Counted from the first letter of the stretch, positions 23,193 to 34,335 are shown. The stretch is DNA of 64,000 nucleotides from Capra hircus (GCF_001704415.2 NC_030836.1:24092001-24156000); one strand, 5' to 3'. A program made the numbers and translations. The notes: generated by a model from the sequence alone, not told the origin.

Positions 23193-23371
23193 AGGCTATA
23201 ATCTGCTGCAATTTTCTCCTTCCTCTTGCTGAAGTGTGTGATTGGGACACTTGAATATCTGAAGGAACCTAAGCCCCAAGAGAAGGGAGCCCCAAGCCTT
23301 CCAAGACCACTTAAATAGGAGGTGGGATTTCCCAGAAAGTTGGTACCACCCTCTACTTCTGAGGCCAATGT

Positions 23372-23560
23372 AAGGAGAGTCATTGAGAGTACTAGGAAGA
23401 CGAATCCTAGAGATGCATATACTAGGGCTTTACCAGTTACCAGCTGTGTGATCCTGGGGAAGTCACTGAACCCCTGCGAGCTTCTGCTCCCTCATCTTGA
23501 AATGGGAATAAGTGATGATACCCACTCTGCTCACTGAATAGTGCAGCAGGGTCTGTGATG
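23372..23560 (+). mobile_element. MIR SINE relic
   Basis: The MIR core is well kept: taccagttaccagctgtgtg, atcctggggaagtcactgaa, cttgaaatgggaataagtga, and tgatacccactctgctcact. Confidence 0.8.
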
Positions 23561-24061
23561 ACACGTGCTCTGGTCATCTGCGGCTGCCTAACCATTACTC
23601 CAATCCATCACAGTCACCTAGTTCACAGATCTGCTAGTCTCTGCTCCATTTGCTATCAGCTGGGGCGGCTCAGTGGCTGGGGCTGGAATTTCAGAGGGTT
23701 CACGCACTCACACATCTGAAGGTCAGTGCTGACTCTTGATGACCTCAGGGATTCCTCATAGCATGGTGGCAGTGTAAAGTGTAAGTGCCTGATTAGGCAG
23801 AACACCAAGCCAGAAGTCACACACATATACATTTCCACTCGTTCACAGCCATCATAGTCCTACTGGGATTCAAGAAGAGGGAACACAGACCCCTCACCTC
23901 TCCATAGGAATGACAGCAACCTTGTGGACGATGATGTGGGATGGGATAGACATATTGGTAGGGCCATCTTTGGAAAATATAATCTGCCACTTGACGTGGA
24001 AAAAAGAGCTTTATGAAGTATAAAGCAACATATGAATGGTGTTGCTGAATGAGTGAATAGG
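23561..24061. other. Intergenic stretch, possible old repeat
   Basis: The text tcatctgcggctgcctaacc and agttcacagatctgctagtc looks like an old interspersed repeat, but I cannot name the family. No gene is supported. Confidence 0.35.
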
Positions 24062-24183
24062 ATTGGCTGAGCAAACTCTGGGAGACAGTGAAGGACAGGG
24101 GAGCCTGGTGTGCTGCAGTCCATGGGGTTCCAAAGAGCTGGACATGACTTAGCGACTGGACGTCAAGAACAACAACAACAACC
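24062..24183 (+). mobile_element. BovB LINE 3' terminal fragment
   Basis: About 120 bp of the BovB 3' end (gagcaaactctgggagacag to gacttagcgactggacg), with a caacaacaacaacaacc tail. Confidence 0.88.
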
Positions 24184-24234
24184 ACTCAAGGTTTTCCACT
24201 TAAGTGCTGTTTCACACAGTTAAGTACTATTATT

Positions 24235-24395
24235 TTTAAAGTCTTTGTTCAATATCTATTGATGTCTATTACATGCAGGCACCATTCAAGATGTTATCAA
24301 GCCCAAGATCTCATTTCACCCATATAACAAGCACAAGGGATAGAATTTATGATTCCTATTGTAGAGTAAACTGAGGTTCAGGGCATTAAGTGATA
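24235..24395 (-). mobile_element. MIR SINE relic, antisense
   Basis: Complement of MIR: tacatgcaggcaccattcaa, gatctcatttcacccatata, tgtagagtaaactgaggttc, and agggcattaagtgatagcg. Confidence 0.65.
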
Positions 24396-24800
24396 GCGTC
24401 TATTCATTCACTCCATAAATATGTATTAAACATCTACCTTCTGTCAGACAATATGCTCAAAGGGGAGCAATAGTAAACTAACCAACCCTGATCTCTGCCT
24501 CATCTAGTGGAGACAAAAAATAAAAGCCAGATAATCTTGAAAGAAATTGATTACTATTGTGACCAACACTGTAGTAGGAAGATCCCCTGTGGATGTCGGG
24601 GAAGCTTCCCTAGGGAAGTGACATTTTAAATGACACTTGAAGAAAGAGTAGGAATGAGATAGGGGTAGGGGTGTATAGGAGAACATTCCCAGCAGAGGGT
24701 GAAGCCTGTGCAAAGGCCCTGTAGGTGGAGGGAGAGGGACACAGCTGGAGCACAGAGAGCGAGGAGCTTGCTTTGAGATGCAGCTAGAGGGACTGACAAG
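24396..24800 (-). mobile_element. L2 LINE 3' end, antisense
   Basis: Complement of the L2 3' end in order: cattcactccataaatatgt, ttctgtcagacaatatgctc, gggaagtgacattttaaatg, gaacattcccagcagagggt, and cctgtgcaaaggccctgtag. Confidence 0.75.
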
Positions 24801-24894
24801 CCAAAAAAACTTGCAAAAAGCTTGCAGAGCCTTGCCCAATCATAAGCCAGAAACTGCAGAGTCAGGACTTAATTCAGGGCTTCTAAGCACCCCC

Positions 24895-25163
24895 TGGAGA
24901 AGGCAATGGTACCCCACTCCAGTACTCTTGCCTGGAAAATCCCATGGACAGAGGAGCCTGGTGGGCTGCAGTCCATGCGGTCTCGACTGAGCGACTTCAC
25001 TTTCACTTTTCACTTTCATGCATTGGAGAAGGAAATGGCAACCCACTCCAGTGTTCTTGCCTGGAGAATCCCAGGGACGGGGGAGCCTGGTGGGCTGCCG
25101 TCTATGGGGTCGCACGGAGTCGGACATGACTGAAGCGACTTAGAAGCAGCAGTAGCAGCAAGT
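24895..25163 (+). mobile_element. Bov-A2 SINE dimer
   Basis: First unit from ggagaaggcaatggtacccc, with a deletion that removes the middle of the gagtcggacacgactgagcg motif near 24981. The second unit starts at about 25025. The tail is a degenerate AGC repeat. Confidence 0.93.
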
Positions 25164-25941
25164 ATCCCCTAAGGGTTATTTCAATCCAGGACAGTTGCCT
25201 GGATTGTACTAGACAGAGTGCTACCTTATTGCTGTCTCCCACAGATCCTTACACAGGTGAGGGTAAGCCACATGTGTCTCCACTCATGTGCCAGGCTCTT
25301 GGAGGGCTGCATGCTCTCCCTCTCTGATTAATCTCTGCATGGCACTGAATTGTGGAGACTCTGCAGACACTGAGTGAGTGCTTGTTACTCAGCTAATTAC
25401 TCCCAGCCTGACTGTGAATAATACAAACACCCTCCTATCAAACCGCCCCCAAAGGCAGATACCCTGCCAAGGACCTAAAAACAAAGAGGCTCCCTGGAAT
25501 CTAGATGGCATTTTCGTGGGTGAAAATGAGAAAGCAAGACCTTTTCAAAGCCTCAATTTGCCCTTCTGTGAAATGGGGGACATTCAACCCTATTACTTCC
25601 TAGCCAATTTATTAAAAATCAATTCATTCAAAAATGAATCTAAAATAATTGGCACAATTCTGCACCCTTTGCAGAAATGGTTTTGCTTGCTAGTTTTATA
25701 GAGGAACCAGTAAGGTGAGGTGGTTAGGACGGCAGGACCCTAGGAGAGAGAATCTCGGCATGTGGATGTACAGTCAGAAAAGAATGCTTGCAGATAGAAA
25801 AATGTTTCTTACAGAATGTGCTTCTCAGAAGCTCTCTGGCCCTCTCATTCAGAGCCTACAACCATTTCCAAGAGATTTCTATTAGGCTTTTGAAAGAAAA
25901 CAGCCTGCTTTCCCTATTGGCAGCTATCTAGTCTACCAGCA
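25164..25941. other. Intergenic stretch, possible MIR remnant
   Basis: The region around 25530-25600 (aaagcctcaatttgcccttc, tgtgaaatgggggacattca) resembles a MIR 3' part. The rest is unassigned, and no gene is supported. Confidence 0.4.
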
Positions 25942-26048
25942 GCTTCCCCGGTATTCTTGGCTGGGAAATCCCATGGACAGAGGAGCCTGGTGGGCTAGAG
26001 TCTATAGGATCGCACAGAGTCGGACACAACTGAGCATGCGTGCCATGC
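25942..26048 (+). mobile_element. Bov-A SINE fragment
   Basis: Partial Bov-A unit: ccggtattcttggctgggaa, aatcccatggacagaggagc, and cgcacagagtcggacacaac. The first bases of the unit are missing or changed. Confidence 0.82.
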
Positions 26049-26637
26049 CAGCTTAGAAGGAAAATATTTTTCTCTCTTTGGCAAAAGACACATTATGGAT
26101 CCTTCAACATTAGGAGAAAAATGTTTTTCTGGAGATGGGCACTATGTAAAAAGTATTCTTGATTTGCATTGTCATTCGCAACTACTGGGTCATTTTCTTG
26201 TGGCGTCAACTAATGAAATGATTAAACCACGATCCCCTACATAAATCTCTTCGACATGTTTATTCATAATAATAATTTTTTAAAAACTCAAATGACAAGG
26301 TTAGAATTACTCACCAAAACCCAGTAAAGCACACCCACCTCCTCAAACCACTCCAGCAAAAGGCTCTGAGTTTCATAGTGCCTCACTCATTCTGCTGGCC
26401 ACAAGACCATCACTGTTTTCATCCTGAATAGCTATTACTGGGGAGCTCCGCCTGGAATTCACTCATCAGAACTATAATATCCCTTCAAATTTCTCATCTG
26501 AGATAAAACTTAATAAAATTCTTCCTAACTCAGAAATTATTAAAATAGCCACTGAGATAAGAGTAGGGTGGAAATAAGAAGGCAGCCAGGAAAAGAGATA
26601 CTCTTTGGGGAAAATATCCTCACTGGTTTTCACTTTG
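26049..26637. other. Intergenic stretch, nothing recognised
   Basis: AT-rich DNA with no gene or repeat I can name. Confidence 0.45.
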
Positions 26638-26851
26638 GTGGTGATGGTTTGGTCACCAAGTTGTGTCCCACTCTTGGGACCCCATGGACTGTAGCCTGCC
26701 AGGCTCCTCTGTCCATGGAATTCTCCAGGCAAAAATGCTTGAGTGGGTTGCCATTTCATCCTCCAGGGAATCTTCCCAACCCAGGTATCAAACCCACATC
26801 TCCTGCATTTCAGGCAGATTCTTTACCACTAAGGCACCAGGGAAGCCCTGG
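26638..26851 (-). mobile_element. Bov-tA SINE, antisense
   Basis: Complement of Bov-A (ccatggaattctccaggcaa) followed by the tRNA head (gcaccagggaagccctgg). Near-identical flanks tggttttcactt (about 26624) and tggtttccactt (about 26848) look like an imperfect target duplication. Confidence 0.9.
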
Positions 26852-27040
26852 TTTCCACTTCTGTGATTCTTTTATCGTGAAATGAACTCTGACTCTAATG
26901 GCACACAGAGATGGTACTTTTGTCTCAGAAGCAATACATTTCACACCATAGTCTTGTCTCTTTTCTGGACTTCCTATCATTTTAAGCACCAAAGTAGGTT
27001 GTACTTAGTTGTCATAGGGAGCCAGTAAAGGTTTTTTTAA

Positions 27041-27124
27041 AAGGGGACTTGCCTGGTGGTCCAGACTCCACGCCCACAATGCAGGGGCCTCGGGTTCAAT
27101 CCCTGGGCTTTTTTTTTTTAAAGG
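27041..27124 (+). mobile_element. Short tRNA-derived SINE head
   Basis: The tRNA-like unit gggacttgcctggtggtcca through B box gggttcaatccc (27090) ends directly in a T-rich run at 27110-27119. There is no Bov-A or CHR body, so this is a head-only copy. Confidence 0.75.
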
Positions 27125-27523
27125 TAAGTTCTTGAAAACATCTGATGCAACGGTGAAGCTGCTGTTTAGAACTGAAAATACCCCAAGAATAGTATAATTA
27201 TGGTCCCACTGTTGCCAGTGTAAAATTTTTCTTAATATTTTCAAACTAACCTGTGTAGCAGCTGTCTAATCAATCAGTCAACATACTGTTGACCAGTCTT
27301 CTAACTGTGAATCATCAATCACATAGTTAGCAGCCCAGACAGGGTAAGAACATTGTGGAAAAGGTGGGGTGGGGTGAAGGGATTCAATGAGGGCAAGTAT
27401 GAGGCAAGATGACCCTGGAGAGCCCTCCATCGCTAGTCCTGTGCAAAGGACCTAAACATCTGTACTCTCCCGCCCCTGCTCTTTTGGAAATAACCTGTGA
27501 TCAAGAGCCATTCCTTTGATCTT

Positions 27524-27721
27524 GTGTGTGCTCAGTTGCGTCAGACTCTGAGACCCCATGGACTGCAGCCCACCAGGTTCCTCTGTCCATGGGATTGCCC
27601 AGGCAGGAATACTGGAGTGGGTTGCCATTTCCTCCTCCAGGGGATATTCCTGATCCAGAGATCAAACCTACATTTCCTGCATTGGCAGGCAGATTCTTTA
27701 CCACTGAGCCACACAGGAAGT
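27524..27721 (-). mobile_element. Bov-tA SINE with 11-bp target duplication
   Basis: Complement of Bov-tA, ending in ccactgagccacacaggaag. Flanking direct repeats ccattcctttg are at 27508-27518 and 27722-27732. Confidence 0.94.
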
Positions 27722-27732
27722 CCATTCCTTTG

Positions 27733-29734
27733 CATACATTCAAACAAACCTTCATCTGGTTATAAGTGAATGACTAGCTATTTAAAATGGGGGGAAAAAC
27801 TTTCAGATGCCATAAATTTCTATCTCATTATGCAGCATTATCAAACTATGGTAGATATGTAAGGCCAAATATTTTCATATAATTCAGTCCAACTCTATTA
27901 AATGATTATAATACAAGTACTAAAATGTCTAAATTTTCAGAGACTTCTATGGGAATAGGAAAATTTTTAGACTATTTGGGGTGTGTTATTTCAGTTCTTT
28001 ATATATTCATTAATCTGAAATGATATATTCTAAATAGTAATGAATGTTTACCTTCTGTATCCCCTTCTTTTCTTCCTTTGTCTTTTTTTAACCCTATTAC
28101 TGTCTTAGTAATGCTTGTTACTCTCACTTGACATCCTAGGCTTGGGTGGAGCCAAAAGTCTTTAACTTCAAAGAAAGTCAGTTTGGGGTTTTCTGGATCT
28201 GATTCAGTAGTTGAAAATAATAGCAAAGAAAACAAGAGACTGGATTGTAGGGGAAGGGCTTCCCAAACCTACCATTGGGCAAATAATTCACAAGTGTTTC
28301 AAATAGCAGCTAAAAGAACTGGTGTTGGCTTGAAGGGAGGGCACTAAGATATCCTACTTCCCTTCAGATTGTGTTTAAATTCTACATATGTTCAAACTAA
28401 CTCTCACCTACTATGACCCCAAATAAGAACAGTTCACCAATCCTACATTTGTTCAATCAACTATTTATTATCTACCATGTGCAAGGCAAATATTCACAGG
28501 AGTGACCCTGTGAAATGGTTCCACCATTTTATATAAACTCGATAGCAGGTTAAAAAGTAAAAGGAAATTTTTTAAAGAGATTTTAGGGAAATAACCCTTT
28601 ACATATCACAGCTATGATGAAGCTCAGCAGTTCAAGACACTGGAGATGGACAAATAAGAGCTGAAAGTTTAATATCAGTATGTCAATACCTCTATCCTAA
28701 ATGAAATTTAGGAGGATTTGTAACCAAAACAACTCAGGAAATACTGAAAAAAAAAATATGCTTTTACAGAAAGGTCTAGAAAATGCAAGCAATATTATTA
28801 ATGGAAGAAAAATATAGGCCAATGTTAATGTTATTTCAGAGTGTTAACTCTTTAAAAATACAAAATGGATTGCCCTGGCAAATCTGATAGAATATGGAAA
28901 GATATAAAAGTTATGCCCTGTGGCCTAATTTAAAATATTTTAAATATCCCTTGTACAATAGATTAAGGGCAAAGTTGAGGTCTTATTTCTTTTCATTCCC
29001 AGACTCTAGAAGTTCTTGAAAATAAGAAGCATTTGGGAAAAATCTTGGATGAATTATTCAGTCTTTAAAAAGGTGAAGTACACAAACTGGGAGTTCAATT
29101 TTACTTAGTTATACTTATTACTCAATAAAGCTGTTATGAAAGTTAGGAATGAGGAAAATGCCTGTACCTTTTCAAGATGAAAATGTCTTCAGAACCATTT
29201 GATCTTAAGAGCTCATGTGATAAGTATTTTGGATTCTTGTTCAAATCTAGAGAATCTGGCTTCAACATTAAAGGGTACTGATCCCTTGTTTTCTGTTGGA
29301 TACACAGCCTTCTTTCTAGAACATCGAATTTAAATAATTTAAGGTCTGATTATCCAGTTTGTGAATGATCAGCGTCCCTTTCTTGCCCTTATCTTCCCCG
29401 AGGCTGTTTTCCCTGAATCTTTGTTTGTTCTAACCAGCCATGAGCTTTTCTTCCAGATAGGCAGAGGACAGGGAATTCAACAGTCAGCCTCTTGCCCTCC
29501 CTCTGACTACCCTTGCTTTCTCTCTCTCTTCCTCCCTCTCTTCCTTCCCTTCTACCAACTTCTGTTCATTTTTATGAAACTTTGTATCAAAGTAGTACAT
29601 GCACATCATTTAATTATTAAATAATACCACAAATCTTACAATAATAATCCTTAGTCTCTTCTTCCTGCTTTTGAGATAGAGCTATTTTCATATATTTTAA
29701 ACAATTTCTTCTGGTATTTACCTCCATATTTCCT
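27733..29734. other. AT-rich intergenic stretch
   Basis: Two kilobases without a ruminant SINE. A weak L2/MIR-like piece lies near 28440-28520 (caactatttattatctacca). A pyrimidine-rich run is at about 29495-29560. No gene is supported. Confidence 0.45.
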
Positions 29735-29812
29735 TTTTTTTAAATTGAAGGATAGTTGCTTTACAATGTTGTGTTAGTTTCTGCCATACACCAACATGAA
29801 TAAATCCTCCAT
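29735..29812 (-). mobile_element. Bovine L1 3' terminal fragment, antisense
   Basis: The text aaattgaaggatagttgctt, tacaatgttgtgttagtttc is the complement of the L1 3' end that also appears in sense at 45015-45070 (aactaacgcaacactgtaaa). Confidence 0.65.
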
Positions 29813-30434
29813 ATTTCTGAACAGTTCGCTTCTAGTTCCATTTGCTGACTTGTACATTTTAAACATCAGCTATTGACTTTCCATAATGGACAGTGAAGGT
29901 TTACCCTTCACGTTCAACGCCTCCCACCACTCTACCACAATAATTATATCACTATTTTTGGTACAATCACCATTACATGTATCCTTTACTACATGTGTAC
30001 AAATAATGTGCAATGGTAAGCTAGTATTAGCCTATGGTTACATTGCCTTGTCTTTTTCTTTTTCCTGAAGCTAACAGTTTCTTTTCCTTTACATAGCTCT
30101 CTGGGTAGTTATCATTAAGTCCTTCCAAGACTCTCTCTCAGAATTTTAAAACACCCCTAAATATTCTTCTCTTTACCATGTGCTCAAAGGCATCAGCTGA
30201 TCTTCAGTTCTGTGTCTTCTCTCGCACCCTTCCATCCTCCTGCTTCTCTAGTCTTGCTGCCGAGATTTCCCTTTGCTTTCTTCTGGGTTGGATCTCTTAT
30301 TTCCAGTATCCTATGTCTTCTTCTTCCTTAGTCCATCCTCTCTTTTGGCAAAGCATCTCCTGCTGAAGCTCCTTGAAAAAGAATGGAAGTTTCCTCACTG
30401 CTAAGAATCTCACTTCTCATTTCTAAGGATCCTG

Positions 30435-30665
30435 CTCCCTTACAAACTCTTTTAAGGCAGGGGCCACGAGCTGTTTTTCCTTTTAATCTCCTAGTGTGTA
30501 CACTGCTACTCCCCTACCAGTTCTTGTTCATCACAGACCCTGAAATTATCTTAGTTATTTATCTGTTTACCAATATATATCTTTCCAACTTGCATGCCTC
30601 CAACGTATCTTCAGTGTATTATAGTTGCTGGTCCCACCAAAATCACTGAATAAATAGACAAATGA
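30435..30665 (+). mobile_element. L2 LINE 3' end relic
   Basis: Ordered motifs: ttaaggcaggggccacgagc, aatctcctagtgtgtacact, and the terminal ctgaataaatagacaaatga. It is weakly conserved. Confidence 0.5.
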
Positions 30666-30684
30666 ATAAAAATGTGCAAAAAGA

Positions 30685-30850
30685 GCCATGAGGTTTGAGC
30701 GTCAGACAGCCTTTTACTCAAATGCTGGCTTTGTACTTCAGTTCTGAGACTTTGAAAAACTTACCTAACATTGCTGAGACTCCACTTTTTCATTTGTCAA
30801 ATAAAAGTTACTGTTCCTTATGTGTCAAATCACATATAAATGATGCTGAT
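30685..30850 (+). mobile_element. MIR SINE relic
   Basis: MIR-like order: gcgtcagacagccttttact, caaatgctggctttgtactt, aaaaacttacctaacattgc, and tttcatttgtcaaataaaag. Confidence 0.65.
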
Positions 30851-31444
30851 TTATTTAGGGTTGAAATACCATGAGACCTATGACTTATTTTCAAATGGTT
30901 CAGGTTCCTTTCCCCAGATGTATATGTGAATACTTTGAGGACAAGGCAATATGGCAACAGTTAGTAAACCCAGATGAAGGATATATTAGTGCTTACAGTA
31001 TTTTTCTTTCAAGTTTTCTCTAAGTGTGACTCTTTCCAAAATACACAGGTGAAGAGGGGAAAATGGCACAGCTACTGCTGAGGGTCTTTTTTAGAATTAA
31101 AGGAATCTAATAATGAAGCATTTACCACTGTGCCTGGCAGCACTCTAGTGCAAAAATGTTATTGTCCTTCATTCCCTGGAACTAATTCCAACCTTCGACT
31201 GGAGAAAGATAAAGGAACTGAGATCTGTGGACTATCAGCTTAACCTTCAGCCAGCCCTGCAGTAGGCTCCCTCTGACTTTATAGACCAGTTCTAGAAACT
31301 TGTCTTCTCAACTTTGCTCCTGGTGGTAAACTGAAAATTTCTTCCTCTCCAAGAGAGAAAAGGGAAGAAAAAGATATGCACATCAAATCCTTGGAACTGA
31401 TAAAAGTCGTTTTATTAATTTTTGGTAAAATGGTCTTTACAGAG
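30851..31444. other. Intergenic stretch, nothing recognised
   Basis: No gene, RNA or nameable repeat is seen between the MIR relic and the MLT1 element. Confidence 0.45.
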
Positions 31445-31526
31445 CAATTAAGAACCTTGAGATGAGACATCCTAGATTATCTAGGTAGACCCAAATCCAG
31501 GGACAAGTATACTTATAAGAGACACA
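31445..31526 (+). mobile_element. MLT1-type LTR, left part (split by a SINE)
   Basis: The text cctagattatctaggtagac, ccaaatccagggacaagtat and acttataagagacacac fits an MLT1 LTR in sense. It is interrupted here by the CHR SINE and resumes at 32492. Confidence 0.72.
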
Positions 31527-32491
31527 CAGGGCTTCCCTGGTGGTCCAGTGGTTAAGAATCTGCCTTGTAATGTAGGGGACACTGGTTCAATCCCTGGTCC
31601 GGAAAGATCCCACATGCTGCAAAGCAACTAAGGCCATGCACCACAACTACTGAGCCTGCGCTCTAGACTGAGAGTCGGAGCTGTGGTGTCCCCACGCCAC
31701 AAGTACTGAGCCTGCGCTCTAGACTCTGAGAGTCAGAGCTGCGGCGTCCACACGCCGCAAGTACCGAGCCTGCGCTCTGGACTCTGAGAGCCGGAGCTGT
31801 GGCGTCAGCCCGCCACCACTACTGAGCCTGCGCTCTAGACTCTGAGAGTCGGAGCTGCAGCTTCTACACACCACAAGTACCGAGCCTGCGCTCTAGGCTC
31901 TGAGAGCTGGAGCTGTGGCGTCCTCCCGCCAACACTACTGAGCCTGCGCTCTGGACTCTGAGAGCCGGAGCTGTGGCGTCCACGCGCTACCACTACTGAA
32001 CCTGCGCTCTGGACTCTGAGAGCCGGAGCTGTGGCGTCCCCACGCCACAAGTACCGAGCCTGCGCTCTAGGCTCTGAGAGCTGGAGCTGTGGCGTCCACG
32101 CGCTACCACTACTGAACCTGCGCTCTGGACTCTGAGAGCCGGAGCTGTGGCGTCCCCACGCCACAAGTACCGAGCCTGCGCTCTAGGCTCTGAGAGCCGG
32201 AGCTGTGGTGTCCGCCCGCCACCACTACTGAGCCTGCGCTCTGGACTCTGAGAGCCGGAGCTGTGGCGTCCACGCGCCACCACTACTGAGCCTGCACTCT
32301 AGGCTCTGAGAGCCGGAGCTGTGGCGTCTACGCACCACAAGTACCGAGCCTGCGCACTCTCGTGCCTGTGCTCCACAAGAGAAGCCACCGTAATGAGAAG
32401 CCGTCGCATAGCAGCCAGAGAGTAACCCCTGCTCACTGCAACTAGAGGAAGGCTGCGTGCAGCAACAAAGACCCAGCACAGCCAAAAAGAG
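31527..32491 (+). mobile_element. CHR SINE carrying a 58-bp minisatellite
   Basis: The head gggcttccctggtggtccag and B box ggttcaatccc (about 31583) lead into the CHR body. The body is interrupted by a tandem array at 31652-32345 and then ends normally (acaagagaagccaccgtaat, aactagaggaaggctgcgtg, agacccagcacagcc). The flanking target duplication is agagacaca at 31518-31526 and 32492-32500. The element is about 965 bp instead of the roughly 290-330 bp of the other copies here. Confidence 0.88.
31652..32345. repeat. 58-bp minisatellite, 12 units
   Basis: The unit start gagcctgcgctct (or gaacctgcgctct) recurs at 31652, 31708, 31766, 31824, 31882, 31940, 31998, 32056, 32114, 32172, 32230, 32288 and 32346. 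Eleven spacings are exactly 58 bp; the first is 56. Units end in one of two variants, ccacaagtacc or ccaccactactg (with point changes). Many carry the dyad GTGGCGT-CCCC-ACGCCAC or GGCTC-TGA-GAGCC. Because 58 is not a multiple of 3, reading frames through it cycle and are not protein repeats. Confidence 0.97.
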
Positions 32492-32768
32492 AGAGACACA
32501 GAGGAGAACAGTCAGAAGAAGAGGAGGCAACATAAAGTCCAGGGCAGAGACTGGAGGGATGTGGCCAGAAGTCAAGGAAGCGAGGAAAGCTGACGGCCAC
32601 TGTAAGCTGAAAGAGGTAAAGAATGGACTGTCGCCTTAGAGTTTCAAGAGGAAGCTCAGTGCTGCAACACTGAGTTTGGATTGTGAGGCCCAGGGAATTA
32701 AGTTCTATTGTTTTAAGCCCCCAAGGTGGTGGTAATTGGCTAGGGCAGCCCTAGGAAACAAATACACC
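32492..32768 (+). mobile_element. MLT1-type LTR, right part
   Basis: Continuation of the split LTR: gacacagaggagaacagtca, gactggagggatgtggccag, aagctgaaagaggtaaagaa, ttctattgttttaagccccc, and ggcagccctaggaaacaaat. Confidence 0.78.
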
Positions 32769-33003
32769 TCCGCCACACCAGGTTCTCAACATGCATTTCT
32801 ATTCAAGCAGCCTGGCTCTGCCTGAGTCAGCCAACAGCCCTCACCCAGCCCCTTCCCCAAAGCCCCATGACCAGGGCCCTGCTCCCTGTCCTGGTTCTTT
32901 ACTTCTCTCCTACTTATCTGACCTTCTCCGCCAGCTGTTGGCTGCAAGATCTCTCTGATGCCAGCTACCTGCTTCTCTGTTCTTTGCATGTGACTTCTCC
33001 TTC
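32769..33003. other. Intergenic spacer
   Basis: A C-rich spacer between the MLT1 and a Bov-A2; nothing is recognised in it. Confidence 0.45.
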
Positions 33004-33281
33004 ATTCTGGAGAAGGCAATGGCACCCCACTCCAGTACTCTTGCCTGGAAAATCCCATGGACAGAGGAGCCTGGGAGGCTGCAGTCCAAGGGGTAGCTGA
33101 GGGTTGGACACGACTGAGCGACTTCACTTTCACTTTTCACTTTCATGCATTGGAGAAGGAAATGGCAACCCACTTCAGTGTTCTTGCCTGGAGAATCCCA
33201 GGGACGGGGGAGCCTGGTGGGCTGCCGTCTATGGGGTCGCACAGAGTCGGGCACGACTGAAGTGACTTAGCAGCAGCAGCC
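33004..33281 (+). mobile_element. Bov-A2 SINE dimer
   Basis: Units start at 33008 (tggagaaggcaatggcaccc) and about 33151 (ggagaaggaaatggcaaccc), joined by the standard linker and ending in an AGC-repeat tail at 33270-33279. Confidence 0.95.
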
Positions 33282-33424
33282 TCCTTCATACCTCTCAAGT
33301 TTCACTCTTGTGGTCCAGCTCCCTGGTCCCTGCTCTAACTAGCCTAACGAAATACCATGTTCCAGACAGGACATCCTTATCATTCCAAAACAATGGGCAT
33401 AATAATCTACAGTGAAAAAAAATA

Positions 33425-33655
33425 TCAGACCATGGTTGTTTTGGGGGGTGGGGAGGGAACCAACTGGGAATGGGTACAAGAGAACTTCTTAAGGATTATG
33501 GATATGGTGTACGTATTGATAGGAATCTGATGTGCAAGGATATTTGCATTTTCCAGAAGTGATCAAACTGTAACTAAACGTAAGATCTCCACATATCACC
33601 ATATATAAATTATTTCTCAACTAAAAATAGTAAAAAATTAAAAAGCAAACCTGCT
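33425..33655 (+). mobile_element. L1M-type LINE 3' relic
   Basis: Ordered motifs of an old L1 3' end: gggtggggagggaaccaact, ggatatggtgtacgtattga, agaagtgatcaaactgtaac, and caccatatataaattatttc. Confidence 0.5.
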
Positions 33656-33691
33656 TATAATAAATTTAGAAGAAAAATGAAAGTCCTTTGG

Positions 33692-33925
33692 TCAGATCAG
33701 AGTTTCTCACCTTTGACACTATTGACATTTTGGACCAGAAAGTGCTTTGAGGGGGGCCGTCCTGCATGTTGAATAGTAGCATTCTTGGCTTCTTCCACCA
33801 GATGCCAGCAGCATTCTCCTGCCACCTCCTACTCCCCAAATGTGTGACAACTAAGAACGTCTCCAGACATTGCCAAATGTACCCTGGAGGGAAAAATCAG
33901 CTCCTGGTCACAGGTTATCATACCT
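33692..33925 (-). mobile_element. Old hAT-type MER element
   Basis: The text cagagtttctcacctttgac, actattgacattttggacca, gtgacaactaagaacgtctc and cagacattgccaaatgtacc belongs to a common mammalian-wide non-autonomous element whose family name I cannot fix. A second copy of the same family, in the other orientation, lies at 39078-39165. Confidence 0.65.
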
Positions 33926-34055
33926 GAGTTATTTAATACATAGTGCTTATCCATGGCCAACCCATGCAGTGACTTGTATACACTATGACAAGCTTTGGAG
34001 AACCAACTGAGAGGGACTTGCAGAGGAATCTTTCTCTTAAAGGGAAAAAAAACTA

Positions 34056-34335
34056 GGGACTTCCCTGATGGTGCAGTGGAGAAGAATCTGGGAAGATTTC
34101 ACCTGTCGAGGAGCAACTAAGCCCCTCTGCCACAACCACTGAGCCCAAGAGTTGCAGCTACTAGAGCCTGCATGCCCTAGAGTCTGTGCTCAGCAACAAG
34201 AGAAGCCACCACAATGAGAAGCCCACCCACCTCAATTAGAAGCCTGCAAGAGTAGCCCTTGCTCATGGTAACTAGAGAAACAACCTGTGCAAAAAAGCAA
34301 CGAAGACCCAGCTCAGCCTTAAAAAAATAAACAAG
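34056..34335 (+). mobile_element. CHR-type SINE with 12-bp target duplication
   Basis: The head gggacttccctgatggtgca lacks a recognisable B box (deletion after agaatctggga). The body keeps acaagagaagccaccacaat and aagacccagctcagcc. Flanking aaagggaaaaaa is at 34039-34050 and 34338-34349. Confidence 0.88.

Noticed and set aside
31652..32345. CRISPR-like array
   Set aside because: There are no unique spacers between conserved repeats; units are contiguous, and the genome is mammalian.
31835..32575. Repetitive protein-like frames on the minus strand of the minisatellite
   Set aside because: The 58-bp unit is not a multiple of three, so the frames shift between units. The array lies inside a SINE.
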